Positions 46,491 through 55,105 of a stretch of DNA of 64,000 bases are shown here, piece by piece. Position 1 is the first letter of the stretch; each line of letters starts with the position of its first letter. Both the position numbers and the translations under genes were made by a program. A model generated the notes under the pieces. That model was not told the DNA's origin. It searched no databases and saw only the letters and a list, made by a program, of their open reading frames with translations. Location: assembly GCA_934176955.1 (NCBI GenBank), contig CAKPOS010000006.1:1-64000 (forward strand), written 5' to 3'. Source of the stretch: an uncultured Bacilli bacterium. Its GTDB lineage: Bacteria; Bacillota_I; Bacilli_A; RF39; UBA660.

Positions 46491-46520
46491 AAAGCTGATG
46501 AATAATCATTGGCTTTTTTT
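46491..46520 (+). terminator. Terminator after the HAD gene
   Basis: AAAGCTGATG pairs with CATTGGCTTT (46507-46516, two wobble pairs), followed by T residues. Confidence 0.75.
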
Positions 46521-46608
46521 GTAAAGTTTTTGTGGAATAGTATATTTTTTTTAACATTTTTTATTTCTTTCTTATTTTTTTGGTATAATTATGAAAAAGA
46601 GGGATGTT

Positions 46609-46923
46609 ATGAAGAAAGATAGAATTATTAATACTGAGGAATTAAGATTAAAAATTGTGAATATGTTAAAGATATATGGTTATTATGATGGTATTTTGGT
46701 GAGTAGTAATAATGAAAAAGGGTTTGTGGATGGAAGTTTATCTTTAGATGATATTATTCTTAATCGGAAAGATTTTAAAGAATTAAAACGAAGTGTTAAG
46801 AAATTGTTGGATTATTGTTATGAGAATAACTTTGATGAGTTGATAAGAGAAGTAAATTATTTTTATCAAGTAATGGAAAAAAATATTCGTAAAAAATTCG
46901 GCAATTTATTTGATAAGTTTTGA
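46609..46923 (+). CDS. Small charged protein, unknown
   Basis: 104 residues from the ATG at 46609 (AGAGGG 5 bp before; an upstream ATG at 46591 would place it ahead of the ribosome-binding site). It is rich in Lys, Asp, Glu and Tyr and predicted mostly helical, with no membrane segment and no cysteine pair apart from one Cys. A TATAAT lies about 10 bp upstream of 46591. It precedes the lipase-like gene by 28 bp and probably shares its transcript. I recognise no family. Confidence 0.65.
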   Translation: MKKDRIINTEELRLKIVNMLKIYGYYDGILVSSNNEKGFVDGSLSLDDIILNRKDFKELKRSVKKLLDYCYENNFDELIREVNYFYQVMEKNIRKKFGNLFDKF

Positions 46924-46951
46924 TGAATTGTTTTTGATTGGAGGATAGAAA

Positions 46952-48049
46952 ATGAACTTAAATCGTTATGTGGATGATTATGGGTGCTATACATTTGATG
47001 ATGTTCCTTTTAATGAAGTCGATAATGCGGTGATGTCAGCTATTTCTTATGTGAATTTAGATGGTATTGTTTCAAAAAATCGATTTCATAAAATTACTAT
47101 TGAAGAGGCTGGAAATATATATTTTAAAAGACATTCCAAAAAGGAAAAACAGGTTCTTGCGGTTAGGGAAGCAATTAAACTATTTTATATTATTAAGGAT
47201 ACAGAAAGATATAAAAAATTATATCTTTATAATTATACTTATGAATCTGGAGATGCTGAACAATTTTCTGCTATTACTATTGAACTTTCTAATAAATTAG
47301 TTTATGTTTCTTTTGAGGGGACTGATCATTTGGTAAGTGGTTGGAAAGAAAATTTTATGCTTAGTTATCAGTTTCCTGTTTTATCCCAGAGGAGAGCAAT
47401 TGATTATGTAAATAAGAATTTTCTTTTTCGTCATCATGAAATTATTTTAGGTGGTCATTCTAAAGGTGGTAATTTAGCTATGGTAGCAGGAATGTATGCT
47501 AATTTTTTGGTTCGGGATAAAATTGTTAAGATTTATAATAATGATGGTCCTGGTCTTTTGATGGAGCAGATTTCTTCTAAATATTATAAAAATGTTGCGA
47601 ATAAAATGGTTCATATTATTCCTAATTATTCTATGGTTGGTTTATTGCTTAGGCATGAAAATAATTATGTTGTAGTAAGGTCTGCTCGAAAGAGTATTTA
47701 TGCACATGATATGTTTACGTGGGTAGTTCGGGGTAAGGAATTTGAAAAGTGTGAGCTTAGTTCTTTTAGTAAAGCGTTGGATGATAAGTTAATTCATTGG
47801 CTAAATAAATATGATCGAAAAACTAGAGAAGAGTTTGTTCTTTCTTTGTTTGATGTTTTTGATAAGGCTGGTGTTTATAGTTTAGTAGATATTATGGAGA
47901 AAAAATCTTTGATTATTCGAATTGTACTTGGAATTAATAATACTAATCCAGTGACGAAAAATATTTTAAAGGACTTTATTTTTGCTTTATTTCAATGTTT
48001 TAAAGATGTAAAAAAAGAGGAATTAATTTCTTTTTTTGAAAGAAAATAG
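46952..48049 (+). CDS. Alpha/beta-hydrolase, DUF2974 (Mbeg1-like) family
   Basis: 365 residues. The nucleophile elbow is GGHSKGGNLAM (~170), the GxSxG form with Lys after Ser seen in Mbeg1-like proteins. VYVSFEGTDHLVSGWKENF upstream is the oxyanion region of lipase class 3-like folds (quoted in part: SFEGTDHLVSGW). A downstream Asp in NNDGPG and a His in AHDMFTW complete a plausible triad. No signal peptide, so it is cytoplasmic. Function in bacteria is not established. Confidence 0.82.
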   Translation: MNLNRYVDDYGCYTFDDVPFNEVDNAVMSAISYVNLDGIVSKNRFHKITIEEAGNIYFKRHSKKEKQVLAVREAIKLFYIIKDTERYKKLYLYNYTYESGDAEQFSAITIELSNKLVYVSFEGTDHLVSGWKENFMLSYQFPVLSQRRAIDYVNKNFLFRHHEIILGGHSKGGNLAMVAGMYANFLVRDKIVKIYNNDGPGLLMEQISSKYYKNVANKMVHIIPNYSMVGLLLRHENNYVVVRSARKSIYAHDMFTWVVRGKEFEKCELSSFSKALDDKLIHWLNKYDRKTREEFVLSLFDVFDKAGVYSLVDIMEKKSLIIRIVLGINNTNPVTKNILKDFIFALFQCFKDVKKEELISFFERK

Positions 48050-48164
48050 TACTTCTTTTTCTTTTGTACTTTCGATGTTATTTTTTGTAAAGTGGTTTCT
48101 TTGTATTGTTAAAAATTTTAATTGTATGATATAATGATTTCATCATAAAGAGGAGGTAAATGAT

Positions 48165-49184
48165 ATGAAGTGTGTATCGATTTCTGGGGAAAAAAGTTTT
48201 GTTTTGAAAAATATTGATGTACCTGTTTCTAAAGATGGTAGTGTGGTATTAGAGGTAAAATCTTGTGGTATATGTGGATCTGATATTCATTACTGGGTAG
48301 ATGGTAATCCTGTTGGTTTAGTTATGGGACATGAATTTGCTGGTGTGGTAGTAGATCCTGGTTCTAGAAAGGATTTAGTAAAGGGGGATAGAGTAACTGG
48401 TTTACCTATTTCTCCATGTGGTAAGTGTGATGCTTGTAAGCATGGTATGCCTCAATATTGTCAAGATACGTGGTCAGAGGCTGTTGGTCTTGCTCTTACT
48501 AATCCTGGTGCTTATGCTGAGTATACAAGTTGTAGATCTGATATGATTAGAAAGATTCCTAATAATGTTAGTTTTGATGCAGCATGTATGACAGAGCCAT
48601 CAGCTGTTGCTTTACATGCGGTTAAGCTTGCTGATATAAAGATAGGAGATTCTGTTTTGATTGTTGGTGGTGGTATTATTGGTCTTATGTCGGCTGAATT
48701 TGCTCGGCTTGCTGGTGCTGGTTATATAGCTATTTTGGAGACTAATAAAAAGCGTGGTAAAAAAGCTGTTAGTTTTGGAAAAATTAATGAGTATTATGAT
48801 GCTACTAAGGAAGATAGTATTGCAAAAATGGTAACTAAAACAAATGGTGGATTTGATCATGTTATTGAATGCTGTGGAAATTCTCCTGCTGTTAGTGAAG
48901 CGATTATGTCAGTTCGTCCAGGTGGTAGAATAGTGTTAGTTGGTGTATCGATGGATGCTGTTACTATTCCAACAGTTGTTTCTGTGATGAGGGAAGTAAC
49001 TCTTCAAGGGGCAATTGCATATACTCCAGAAGAGTTTGATACATGTTTAAAACTAATTAGTGAGAAAAAAATTAATGTTACTAAGTATATTGATGATTTA
49101 GTTTCTTTGGAAGATGTACAAGAATCTTTTGAAAGACTTACTAGTGGTAAAGATGCTGCGGTTAAAATTGTAATTAAGCCATAA
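48165..49184 (+). CDS. Zinc-dependent medium-chain alcohol/polyol dehydrogenase
   Basis: 339 residues. Catalytic zinc: CGICGSDIH (~37) and GHEFAGVV (~60). Structural zinc: CGKCDACKHGMPQYC (~86-100). The nucleotide-binding loop VGGGIIGLM (~165) and ETNKKRGKK following beta-2, with Glu, point to NAD rather than NADP. It resembles sorbitol, threonine and galactitol-phosphate dehydrogenases; the substrate is unknown. GAGGAGG lies before the ATG and a TATAAT about 25 bp further up. No sugar-transport genes are adjacent. Confidence 0.88.
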   Translation: MKCVSISGEKSFVLKNIDVPVSKDGSVVLEVKSCGICGSDIHYWVDGNPVGLVMGHEFAGVVVDPGSRKDLVKGDRVTGLPISPCGKCDACKHGMPQYCQDTWSEAVGLALTNPGAYAEYTSCRSDMIRKIPNNVSFDAACMTEPSAVALHAVKLADIKIGDSVLIVGGGIIGLMSAEFARLAGAGYIAILETNKKRGKKAVSFGKINEYYDATKEDSIAKMVTKTNGGFDHVIECCGNSPAVSEAIMSVRPGGRIVLVGVSMDAVTIPTVVSVMREVTLQGAIAYTPEEFDTCLKLISEKKINVTKYIDDLVSLEDVQESFERLTSGKDAAVKIVIKP

Positions 49185-49260
49185 TAAATGGTATAAAACT
49201 ATACGGTTAAATCTATAATAGTAAAGGTAGGTTGTCAATTGATTGAAAAAAATAAAAAAA

Positions 49261-49301
49261 TTAGCAATCTGTATTGACAATTGCTAAAAAAGTAGTATAA
49301 T
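49261..49301 (+). promoter_or_regulatory. hsp20 promoter with CIRCE-like operator
   Basis: TTGACA (49274-49279), 16-bp spacer, TATAAT (49296-49301). Overlapping the -35: TTAGCAATC-N9-AATTGCTAA (49261-49287), the exact geometry of CIRCE (TTAGCACTC-N9-GAGTGCTAA) with three base changes. HrcA repression is likely. Confidence 0.75.
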
Positions 49302-49324
49302 GAAAAATGAAAGGTGATGATAAT

Positions 49325-49747
49325 ATGGCTTTAATACCAAGACTTGTGCCAAATAAATTATATTTGGATGATGTATTTGATGATTTTATGTTTCCTACAG
49401 TAAAGGATGATTTTGGAAAGATGAAATGTGATATTTACGAAAAGGATGGTGCATATCACTTAGAAATGGATGTTCCAGGTTTTGATAAGAAGGACGTTCA
49501 AATTGAGGTTGATGACAATGATTATTTGACTATCACTGCTGAAAAAAATACAGAAGATAGTGAAGAAGATGCGGATAAAAATTATATTCGTAAAGAAAGA
49601 AATTATGGAAAATATCAAAGAGCTTTCTATGTTGGTGGAATAGATAAAGATAATATTCAAGCTAATTTTGAGAATGGTATTTTAAAAATATCTATGCCTA
49701 AGAAAGAGGAAGAAAAGTCATCTAAAAAAACTATTGAAATTAAATAA
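49325..49747 (+). CDS. Hsp20/alpha-crystallin small heat-shock protein
   Basis: 140 residues; ATG 49325 chosen because AAAGGTGATG lies 4-5 bp before. The alpha-crystallin domain spans ~35-130: KCDIYEKDGAYHLEMDVPG, then DYLTITAEK, and the A-x-x-x-n-G-h-L motif ANFENGILKISMPK. The C-terminus is Lys/Glu-rich and ends in IEIK, an I-x-I anchor for oligomers. ATP-independent holdase. Regulated by the CIRCE-like element above and ended by its own terminator. Confidence 0.93.
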   Translation: MALIPRLVPNKLYLDDVFDDFMFPTVKDDFGKMKCDIYEKDGAYHLEMDVPGFDKKDVQIEVDDNDYLTITAEKNTEDSEEDADKNYIRKERNYGKYQRAFYVGGIDKDNIQANFENGILKISMPKKEEEKSSKKTIEIK

Positions 49748-49765
49748 TATTATTTGACATATATG

Positions 49766-49798
49766 GACTGTACTTTTGTAGAAGAGTATAGTCTTTTT
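49766..49798 (+). terminator. Terminator of hsp20
   Basis: GACTGTACT (49766-49774) pairs with AGTATAGTC (49785-49793), followed by T residues. Confidence 0.8.
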
Positions 49799-49838
49799 CT
49801 TTCTTTTGATTTCATGGATTTTATGTATAATAATAAGT

Positions 49839-49893
49839 GTGTTAGATTTATTTGATTTCTTTAGTCGAAAATTATAATAATCTAACACTTTTT
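49839..49893 (+). terminator. Second hairpin with T run, terminator or end of a small RNA
   Basis: GTGTTAGATT (49839-49848) pairs with AATCTAACAC (49879-49888), followed by TTTTTATTTT. A TATAAT lies 8 bp upstream (49826-49831) without a convincing -35, so a ~65-nt RNA is possible but not supported further. Confidence 0.45.
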
Positions 49894-49974
49894 ATTTTGT
49901 AATATTTTTTGTTTAAAGCTAAAGACTTTTCATCAGAAATTTGGTACAATATAATATGACGGCAGGTGATTATT

Positions 49975-50919
49975 TTGATAAGGATTTATAAGAATGAAAT
50001 TAATCAAGAACAAGTTAATTTAATTAATAATATAGAAGATAATTGTTGGATTAAAATGGTTCATCCTACTGATGAAGAAATAAAGAAAGTTGTTGAGAAA
50101 TTAAAGATAGATGAAGATTTAATTACAAAAGTTTTAGATGAAGAGGAATTGCCTCGTATAGAAAAGACTGATGGCGCTACTTTGATTGTGGTTGATTGTC
50201 CTTATTGGGATGATCATCATATAAAGAATAAATATCATACATATCCTTTGGGGATTATTATTTGTGATGATTTACATATTATTACTGTTTCTTTGAAAGA
50301 ATTTGATTATTTAAAAGAATTTGAAGAAGGAAAGGTCAAAACTTTTTATACTTATAAGAAATCTCGTTTTTTAATTCAAATTTTACTTAAGACGGCTTCT
50401 GCTTATTTGAAAGTACTTAATGTTGTAAATGAAGATATTCGTAAGAAAGAGAAGATTTTATATAATTCTACAAATAATAAACATTTGGTTGAGCTTTTGG
50501 ATATTGAAAAGACATTGGTTTATTTTATTACTTCTTTAAAAGCTAATGATGTTGTTTTAGAAAAATTATCTAAAGGGAATGTTATTATGATGTATGATGA
50601 GGATGTTGAATTACTTGATGATACAATGATTGAAAATAGACAAGGTATTGAAATGTGTACAATTTATAAAGAAATTTTATCTTCTATTACGGATACTTAC
50701 GCTACAATTGTTTCTAATAATTTAAATGGTGTGATGAAGTTTTTAGCAGGAGCTACAATAGTTTTGGCTATTCCTACTATGATTTCTTCTTTTTTAGGAA
50801 TGAATATTTCACTTGGAGATTTTGCTAAAAATGATTATGCCTTTGTGGCAATTTGTATTTTTTCTTTTATGTTGGCCTTATTTGTGGCCTATTTATTGAA
50901 GAAAAAAGATATGCTTTGA
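49975..50919 (+). CDS. corA: CorA-family magnesium/divalent cation transporter
   Basis: 314 residues from a TTG at 49975 (AGGTGA before it). Long cytoplasmic N-terminal domain, then two transmembrane helices at the C-terminus (~255-275 and ~287-307) joined by the loop containing GMN (LGMNISLGD), the selectivity motif of CorA. The positively charged C-terminal tail LLKKKDM is typical. CorA forms a pentameric Mg2+ channel. Confidence 0.93.
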   Translation: MIRIYKNEINQEQVNLINNIEDNCWIKMVHPTDEEIKKVVEKLKIDEDLITKVLDEEELPRIEKTDGATLIVVDCPYWDDHHIKNKYHTYPLGIIICDDLHIITVSLKEFDYLKEFEEGKVKTFYTYKKSRFLIQILLKTASAYLKVLNVVNEDIRKKEKILYNSTNNKHLVELLDIEKTLVYFITSLKANDVVLEKLSKGNVIMMYDEDVELLDDTMIENRQGIEMCTIYKEILSSITDTYATIVSNNLNGVMKFLAGATIVLAIPTMISSFLGMNISLGDFAKNDYAFVAICIFSFMLALFVAYLLKKKDML

Positions 50920-50951
50920 TTTAGATTTGAAAGATTAGAGAGGTGATAATT

Positions 50952-51209
50952 TTGAAGAAGTTTACTTTCATTCCCGAGGGAGTTTGTTCTAGTAAAATGA
51001 ATATTATTGTAAATGATGGAATAATAAAAGAAGTTGAGATTATAGGTGGGTGTCCTGGTAATACTGTTGGTGTCAGTAGATTGTGTGCAGGTAAAAGTAT
51101 CGAGGAGGTAATAGAACTTTTATCTGGAATTAATTGTAGAGGGAGAGGAACATCTTGTCCTGATCAACTAGCAACAGCTTTAAAAGAATTTTTAATTGAG
51201 AATAGGTAA
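50952..51209 (+). CDS. TSCPD-domain protein
   Basis: 85 residues from TTG 50952 (AGGTGATAA before it). The domain carries Cys in GVCSSKMNI, the GGCPGNT motif and the name-giving TSCPDQLATAL near the C-terminus. The same domain is found at the C-terminus of some ribonucleotide reductases; small stand-alone copies are common in Firmicutes and their role is unclear. A strong AAGGAGG follows the stop at 51210 with no canonical start behind it. Confidence 0.85.
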   Translation: MKKFTFIPEGVCSSKMNIIVNDGIIKEVEIIGGCPGNTVGVSRLCAGKSIEEVIELLSGINCRGRGTSCPDQLATALKEFLIENR

Positions 51210-51337
51210 GGAGGTATCTTTCATAAGAAGATTTCTAATAATCATTTGATGTTGAATCAAAAGAACATGTTATATGGGAATGATAAATTTCATAAAAAAC
51301 ATTAAAAAGGTAAGTAAATATCTTTTTTAGATGAATA

Positions 51338-51368
51338 AAAAGCTACATCAAAATTTTGGTGTAGCTTG
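51338..51368 (-). terminator. Terminator of the small minus-strand gene
   Basis: AAGCTACATC pairs with GGTGTAGCTT; the minus strand continues with CTTTTT. It lies 25 bp past the stop codon of the 46-residue gene. The remaining sequence from 51210 to 51337 shows an unused Shine-Dalgarno sequence and no gene I can defend. Confidence 0.65.
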
Positions 51369-51392
51369 TTTTAGATTTAAATATTATGATGT

Positions 51393-51533
51393 TTATTTTT
51401 GATTTTCTTGGTAAATTGATTTTTCCACACTATTGTAATAATCATTTCCTTTTTCATAATATTTTTCTATTTTTTTCTTTTCTTTTTCTGTAAACATTTC
51501 GTCAGATAATTCTAGTTTTTTTAAATATTTCAT
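51393..51533 (-). CDS. Small protein of 46 residues, unknown
   Basis: Starts MKYLKKLELSDEMFTEKEK and ends in QENQK. GGTGAT lies 4 bp before the ATG, and a terminator follows the stop, so it looks like a complete small transcription unit divergent from spoVT. Composition is highly charged (Lys, Glu) with several Tyr, consistent with a single helix. No family recognised. Confidence 0.6.
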   Translation of the reverse strand: MKYLKKLELSDEMFTEKEKKKIEKYYEKGNDYYNSVEKSIYQENQK

Positions 51534-51637
51534 TTTTATCACCATTCTTAATATGGTTATTTTTTGAATTTTTATCCTTAATCTTAGTATAAAGATTTTA
51601 AATATTGGTAAAATATTTATAGAATGGAGTGAAATTT

Positions 51638-52171
51638 ATGAAAACGACAGGGATTATTAGAAGAATTGATGATTTGGGAAGAATTGTTATTCCTAAGGAA
51701 TTGAGAAAATCACTTCGTATTAAGAATGGGGATTCATTAGAAATTTTCGTTGATCAAGAGGATATTGTTTTAAAAAAGTATTCTCCAATGGAGAGTATTG
51801 AAGAAGCGGCGATGAAATATGTAGATAGTTTTAATCAAGTAATTAAACATAATGTAATTGTAACAGATAAAGATAAAGTAATTGCTGTTTCAGGTATGTT
51901 AAAAAAGAAGTATTTGGGTAAAAAAATAACCGAATTTACTGAGAGAGGTATTGAACGAAGAGATAGTTTTGTGGAAAGGCAGAAAAAATTATTTTCTTTT
52001 GTTGAAGGTGTGGAAGAATTAGGTTATTATTCTTTTAGTTCAATTGTTTCGGATAGTGATACGATTGGAAGTGTAATTATTATTTCTGTTGATAGTCCTA
52101 TTTTGGAGAGTGATGAAAAATTAGCGGTTATTTTAGCTAAATTGTTATCGGGAAAATTTTTAGAAAATTAA
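51638..52171 (+). CDS. spoVT: Stage V sporulation regulator SpoVT
   Basis: Forespore transcription regulator under sigma-G. 177 residues; ATG 51638 chosen over GTG 51629 since TGGAGTG lies before it. N-terminal AbrB-type swapped hairpin (~1-50): GIIRRIDDLGRIVIPKELR, then a GAF-like domain (~55-177) with the DKVIAVSG strand. AbrB itself lacks the GAF domain, which separates the two. In B. subtilis spoVT follows mfd; here it lies 7 kb further on. Confidence 0.9.
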   Translation: MKTTGIIRRIDDLGRIVIPKELRKSLRIKNGDSLEIFVDQEDIVLKKYSPMESIEEAAMKYVDSFNQVIKHNVIVTDKDKVIAVSGMLKKKYLGKKITEFTERGIERRDSFVERQKKLFSFVEGVEELGYYSFSSIVSDSDTIGSVIIISVDSPILESDEKLAVILAKLLSGKFLEN

Positions 52172-52203
52172 AGAGAGAAAGATTATTTTTGCTTTCTCTC
52201 TTT
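52170..52203. terminator. Bidirectional terminator between spoVT and yfhO
   Basis: AAAGAGAGAAAG pairs with CTTTCTCTCTTT around an 11-nt loop. It overlaps the last codons of both convergent genes. Confidence 0.75.
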
Positions 52204-54546
52204 AAGTATTGTTAGTACAAATAGCAAGATTCCAATGCTGCTAGTAATAAGGCTAATCTTTTTTAGCGGTGCTTCATATATTATTTTTATTTTATGTGTC
52301 CCTGTTGAAATAGGAAAAGTAATGAAATTAGCCCCAGATTTTTGGTAATTTCTTTTTTTATCATCTATGTAAATTTTAAAACCTTTATCGTAAGGGATTG
52401 AAATGGTAAAATATGAATTATTCTTTGTAACTGTAATTTTGCCTTCTATTTTGTCTCCTTTTGTCAATTTTTTGTTGATTTTAAAGGTATCTATATTTTT
52501 GTTTGCATTTTTAATTGTATCATAATCTAAGATATATGTAGTGAATTGATCTAGTTTATATGTTCCTTTTGAAATTTTAATTTCCAAAATATTTGTGTTT
52601 TCCACAGTATAGTGAAAAATGATATTATTATTGAAGTATTTCCAATTTTTATTGGTTAACTTATTTTGAATTCCATTGATAGTAATGCATAGGTCTTTAT
52701 TGGCAAGTTTTTTATTTTGAAAACTTAGAAATAGTATTTTGTTGTTCATGTTATTATCAAGTTTTATTTTTAGGGTTGCATTTTTATTGGCTTTTATATT
52801 TATTGTATTATTTTCTTGATTTATTTTTAAGTTATTTTTTTCTAATATGGTATATTTTAGTTTTTGTTGATTTAAAGTACTTATTTTTTTCTTTTCTTTG
52901 TTATTTATAACAATATTTGTTAATAGTTGTATTGTATTGTTAGGGTATTGTAATTCTTTAAAATCTTTTAGAGATATGATGTTGTTGGTGGCGTATCCTA
53001 TAGGTAGGGAGTTTGTATTTTTGTATAGATTAATACCATTTTTTGTTTTGATTAGTTTATAGCCAAGTGTTAGATTTTGTTTTGTTATGATGTATTTTTC
53101 ACCTAGTATAATTTGCGATAGTAGATTGGGAGAAGGAGAAATCATAAATTTATTTCGATTAGGTATTGGGTTATTTAATAATTGATTATAGGTATTTATG
53201 TAATTTTGATTAGAAGTAGAAGAATAAATGGTTGTTTTTCTTGTATTGATATTATCTATTTTATTAATGTATTTTTCTTCGTTTAAGTTTGTATTTAATC
53301 GATAAAATTCTTTGTCTTTTTTTGTTATTTCATTGATTAGTTGGTTTACTGTTTGATATTCTTTACTATTAATATCATCTTTTTTCATTAATTTATCTTT
53401 TGAATTTGTATGGAGACAAATGATAAATGAGGAGAGAATAAGATAAGATATAATTAGATATTGTTTTTTTGAATGAATTTTTTTCATAGTAATTTCTAAA
53501 AAATTGGCAACTAAAATTAAGATTAGGGGAATGAATGGTATTAATGATTTTGCATTAATATATAATGTTCCGTTTAAGATATAATTAAATATAGGAAAAA
53601 TTGTAATTAAGAGACAAGTTATGGATAAGTATTTTTTTTCATTTTTTCCTTTTAAAGCAAAGAAAATTAAGGAAATTAAGCTAATTAAGGTTAATCCTAT
53701 GCTATAGTGAGAATATAAAAGGTTTTTACTAATGGAAGGTGTAAAAAGACTAGATAGGCTAATATTTTTATGTGTTGTTGCTCTTCCTGTTAGTAGTGCA
53801 TATGCTGTTGGTAAGAGAAGTATAGAAGATGTTATAATTCCAATAAAAAATGGGGGTATAATTTGAATTGTTTTGTTGATTAAATTTTTAAAGGTGATAT
53901 TTTTTTCTTCTTTTATATAGTTGTAGATATAGTATAAATATAATACAATTAAAGCGGGAATGCTAAAGTAGTAGCTGCTTAATATAATTAGTATTGTGCT
54001 TATGATTAAAAGTGTGGATTTTTTCTTTTTAAAGAAGTTATCAATTCCAAATAATCCTAAAATTAGAAAAGGAAAATAATTAATGAACATAATATGTCTT
54101 TTTGCATGAAAGATTAGTGGCCCACTTACTAAGAATAAAAAACTTGTGATGAAACTTATTTTTTCTTTATGTTGATGTTTTCGAAGAAAGTAATAGAATA
54201 GTATTGCGCTAGTTATAACAATAAGGCAATTTGTTGCAATTAGATAATCAATCATTTTGATGAAAGGAAATAGGTAAGATATTAGAATATAGGGATTATA
54301 TAGTCCATAGTAAGATAGATAATAAATATTTTGTCCACTTCCTAAATTAGGGGCAAAATTAGGAAATAAATCATTGGTGTTATAAAAAAGTGTACGAAAA
54401 TATTCTGGGATTAAATAATGTTGATATTTAAAATCAATATTGGAGGCAAATAAATGGTTGTCTCTTGTTAGAAATAAATAAATTATGATAAATGTTGAGA
54501 TGAGAATCAAATTGGATAAGATATCTTTTTTAGTAATTTTTTTCAT
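52183..54546 (-). CDS. yfhO: YfhO-family multi-pass membrane protein (glycosyltransferase-like)
   Basis: 787 residues. Roughly twelve hydrophobic helices in the first ~400 residues in GT-C style, then a large extracytoplasmic domain (~400-760) and a last transmembrane helix before a basic tail. The end of the outer domain, PYDKGFKIYIDDKK and the GTHKIKIIYEAP motif just before the last helix, is characteristic of YfhO. In Bacillus and Listeria YfhO relatives glycosylate teichoic acids from lipid-linked sugars together with a CsbB-type enzyme; no such partner is adjacent here. Confidence 0.85.
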   Translation of the reverse strand: MKKITKKDILSNLILISTFIIIYLFLTRDNHLFASNIDFKYQHYLIPEYFRTLFYNTNDLFPNFAPNLGSGQNIYYLSYYGLYNPYILISYLFPFIKMIDYLIATNCLIVITSAILFYYFLRKHQHKEKISFITSFLFLVSGPLIFHAKRHIMFINYFPFLILGLFGIDNFFKKKKSTLLIISTILIILSSYYFSIPALIVLYLYYIYNYIKEEKNITFKNLINKTIQIIPPFFIGIITSSILLLPTAYALLTGRATTHKNISLSSLFTPSISKNLLYSHYSIGLTLISLISLIFFALKGKNEKKYLSITCLLITIFPIFNYILNGTLYINAKSLIPFIPLILILVANFLEITMKKIHSKKQYLIISYLILSSFIICLHTNSKDKLMKKDDINSKEYQTVNQLINEITKKDKEFYRLNTNLNEEKYINKIDNINTRKTTIYSSTSNQNYINTYNQLLNNPIPNRNKFMISPSPNLLSQIILGEKYIITKQNLTLGYKLIKTKNGINLYKNTNSLPIGYATNNIISLKDFKELQYPNNTIQLLTNIVINNKEKKKISTLNQQKLKYTILEKNNLKINQENNTINIKANKNATLKIKLDNNMNNKILFLSFQNKKLANKDLCITINGIQNKLTNKNWKYFNNNIIFHYTVENTNILEIKISKGTYKLDQFTTYILDYDTIKNANKNIDTFKINKKLTKGDKIEGKITVTKNNSYFTISIPYDKGFKIYIDDKKRNYQKSGANFITFPISTGTHKIKIIYEAPLKKISLITSSIGILLFVLTILKERKQK

Positions 54547-54685
54547 AAATTCTCCTTTCGATAGAGTTATTATAGCATAATTGCCATATTTCTTTCTTCG
54601 TTTAAGTTTATTTTTTGTGTAGTAATGATTTTATTATTAAAATGTTTGACACTTGTTGTCAATTAAAAAAAATATGAAAAAAGGT

Positions 54686-54714
54686 ATTGTCAGAAGAAAA
54701 AAAGTGTGGTATAG
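54686..54714 (+). promoter_or_regulatory. Promoter of ncRNA copy 1
   Basis: TTGTCA (54686-54691), 17-bp spacer, TATAGT (54709-54714); predicted start near 54721. A TTGACA-N5-TGTCAA inverted repeat at about 54646-54662 also offers a -35 for yfhO on the minus strand. Confidence 0.75.
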
Positions 54715-54720
54715 TTAAGA

Positions 54721-55086
54721 TACTTAGATAGAGAGTACTTGGCATATTACTCATTTAAAACTTGTACTTCTAGATGAAAGAGAAGTATATTGATTGAATG
54801 ACTAAAATAATATCTAAAAAATATTTTGTTAAGTTAACTTTCTTTGTTTGGTAGAAAAGATATAAGTATGTCTTTGTTCTTATCGCCACTAAGTGAGACG
54901 CGCGTTTTGAGAAAGATAAACTCGAAAGGATAAGAAGTTGAGATAGGCACTGATAATGTCTATTAAATGGGGGAATAGTATATAGGTTATGTTAGATAAT
55001 TCTATATATTATTGATGTAATTCCAATTCAACCTTTTCTTAAACTAGAAATGAATCAATGTTATCAGTATTGATTCATTTTTTTTA
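54721..55086 (+). ncRNA. Structured non-coding RNA, copy 1 (paralogue of 1245-1627)
   Basis: About 365 nt without a frame. Parts in order: CTTAGATAG; hairpin ACTTCT/AGAAGT; TTGGTAGAAAA; helix TTCTTATC (54876-54883) with GATAAGAA (54928-54935) enclosing two small hairpins (GAGAC/GTTTT and GAG/CTC) that covary with copy 2; hairpin ATAGGCA/TGTCTAT with loop CTGATAA (54949-54955); a long AU hairpin (about 54971-55022); terminator with loop TTATCAG (55060-55066). The two loops are exact 7-nt complements in both copies. It has its own promoter and terminator, so it is not a metG leader. Family not identified with certainty; the raiA motif is one candidate. Confidence 0.82.
55047..55086 (+). terminator. 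Terminator hairpin of ncRNA copy 1, loop TTATCAG
   Basis: AAATGAATCAATG pairs with TATTGATTCATTT (55067-55079), with a T run to 55085. Its loop is complementary to the internal loop at 54949-54955. Confidence 0.85.
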
Positions 55087-55105
55087 TTTTCTTTTTCTGA
55101 AATGT

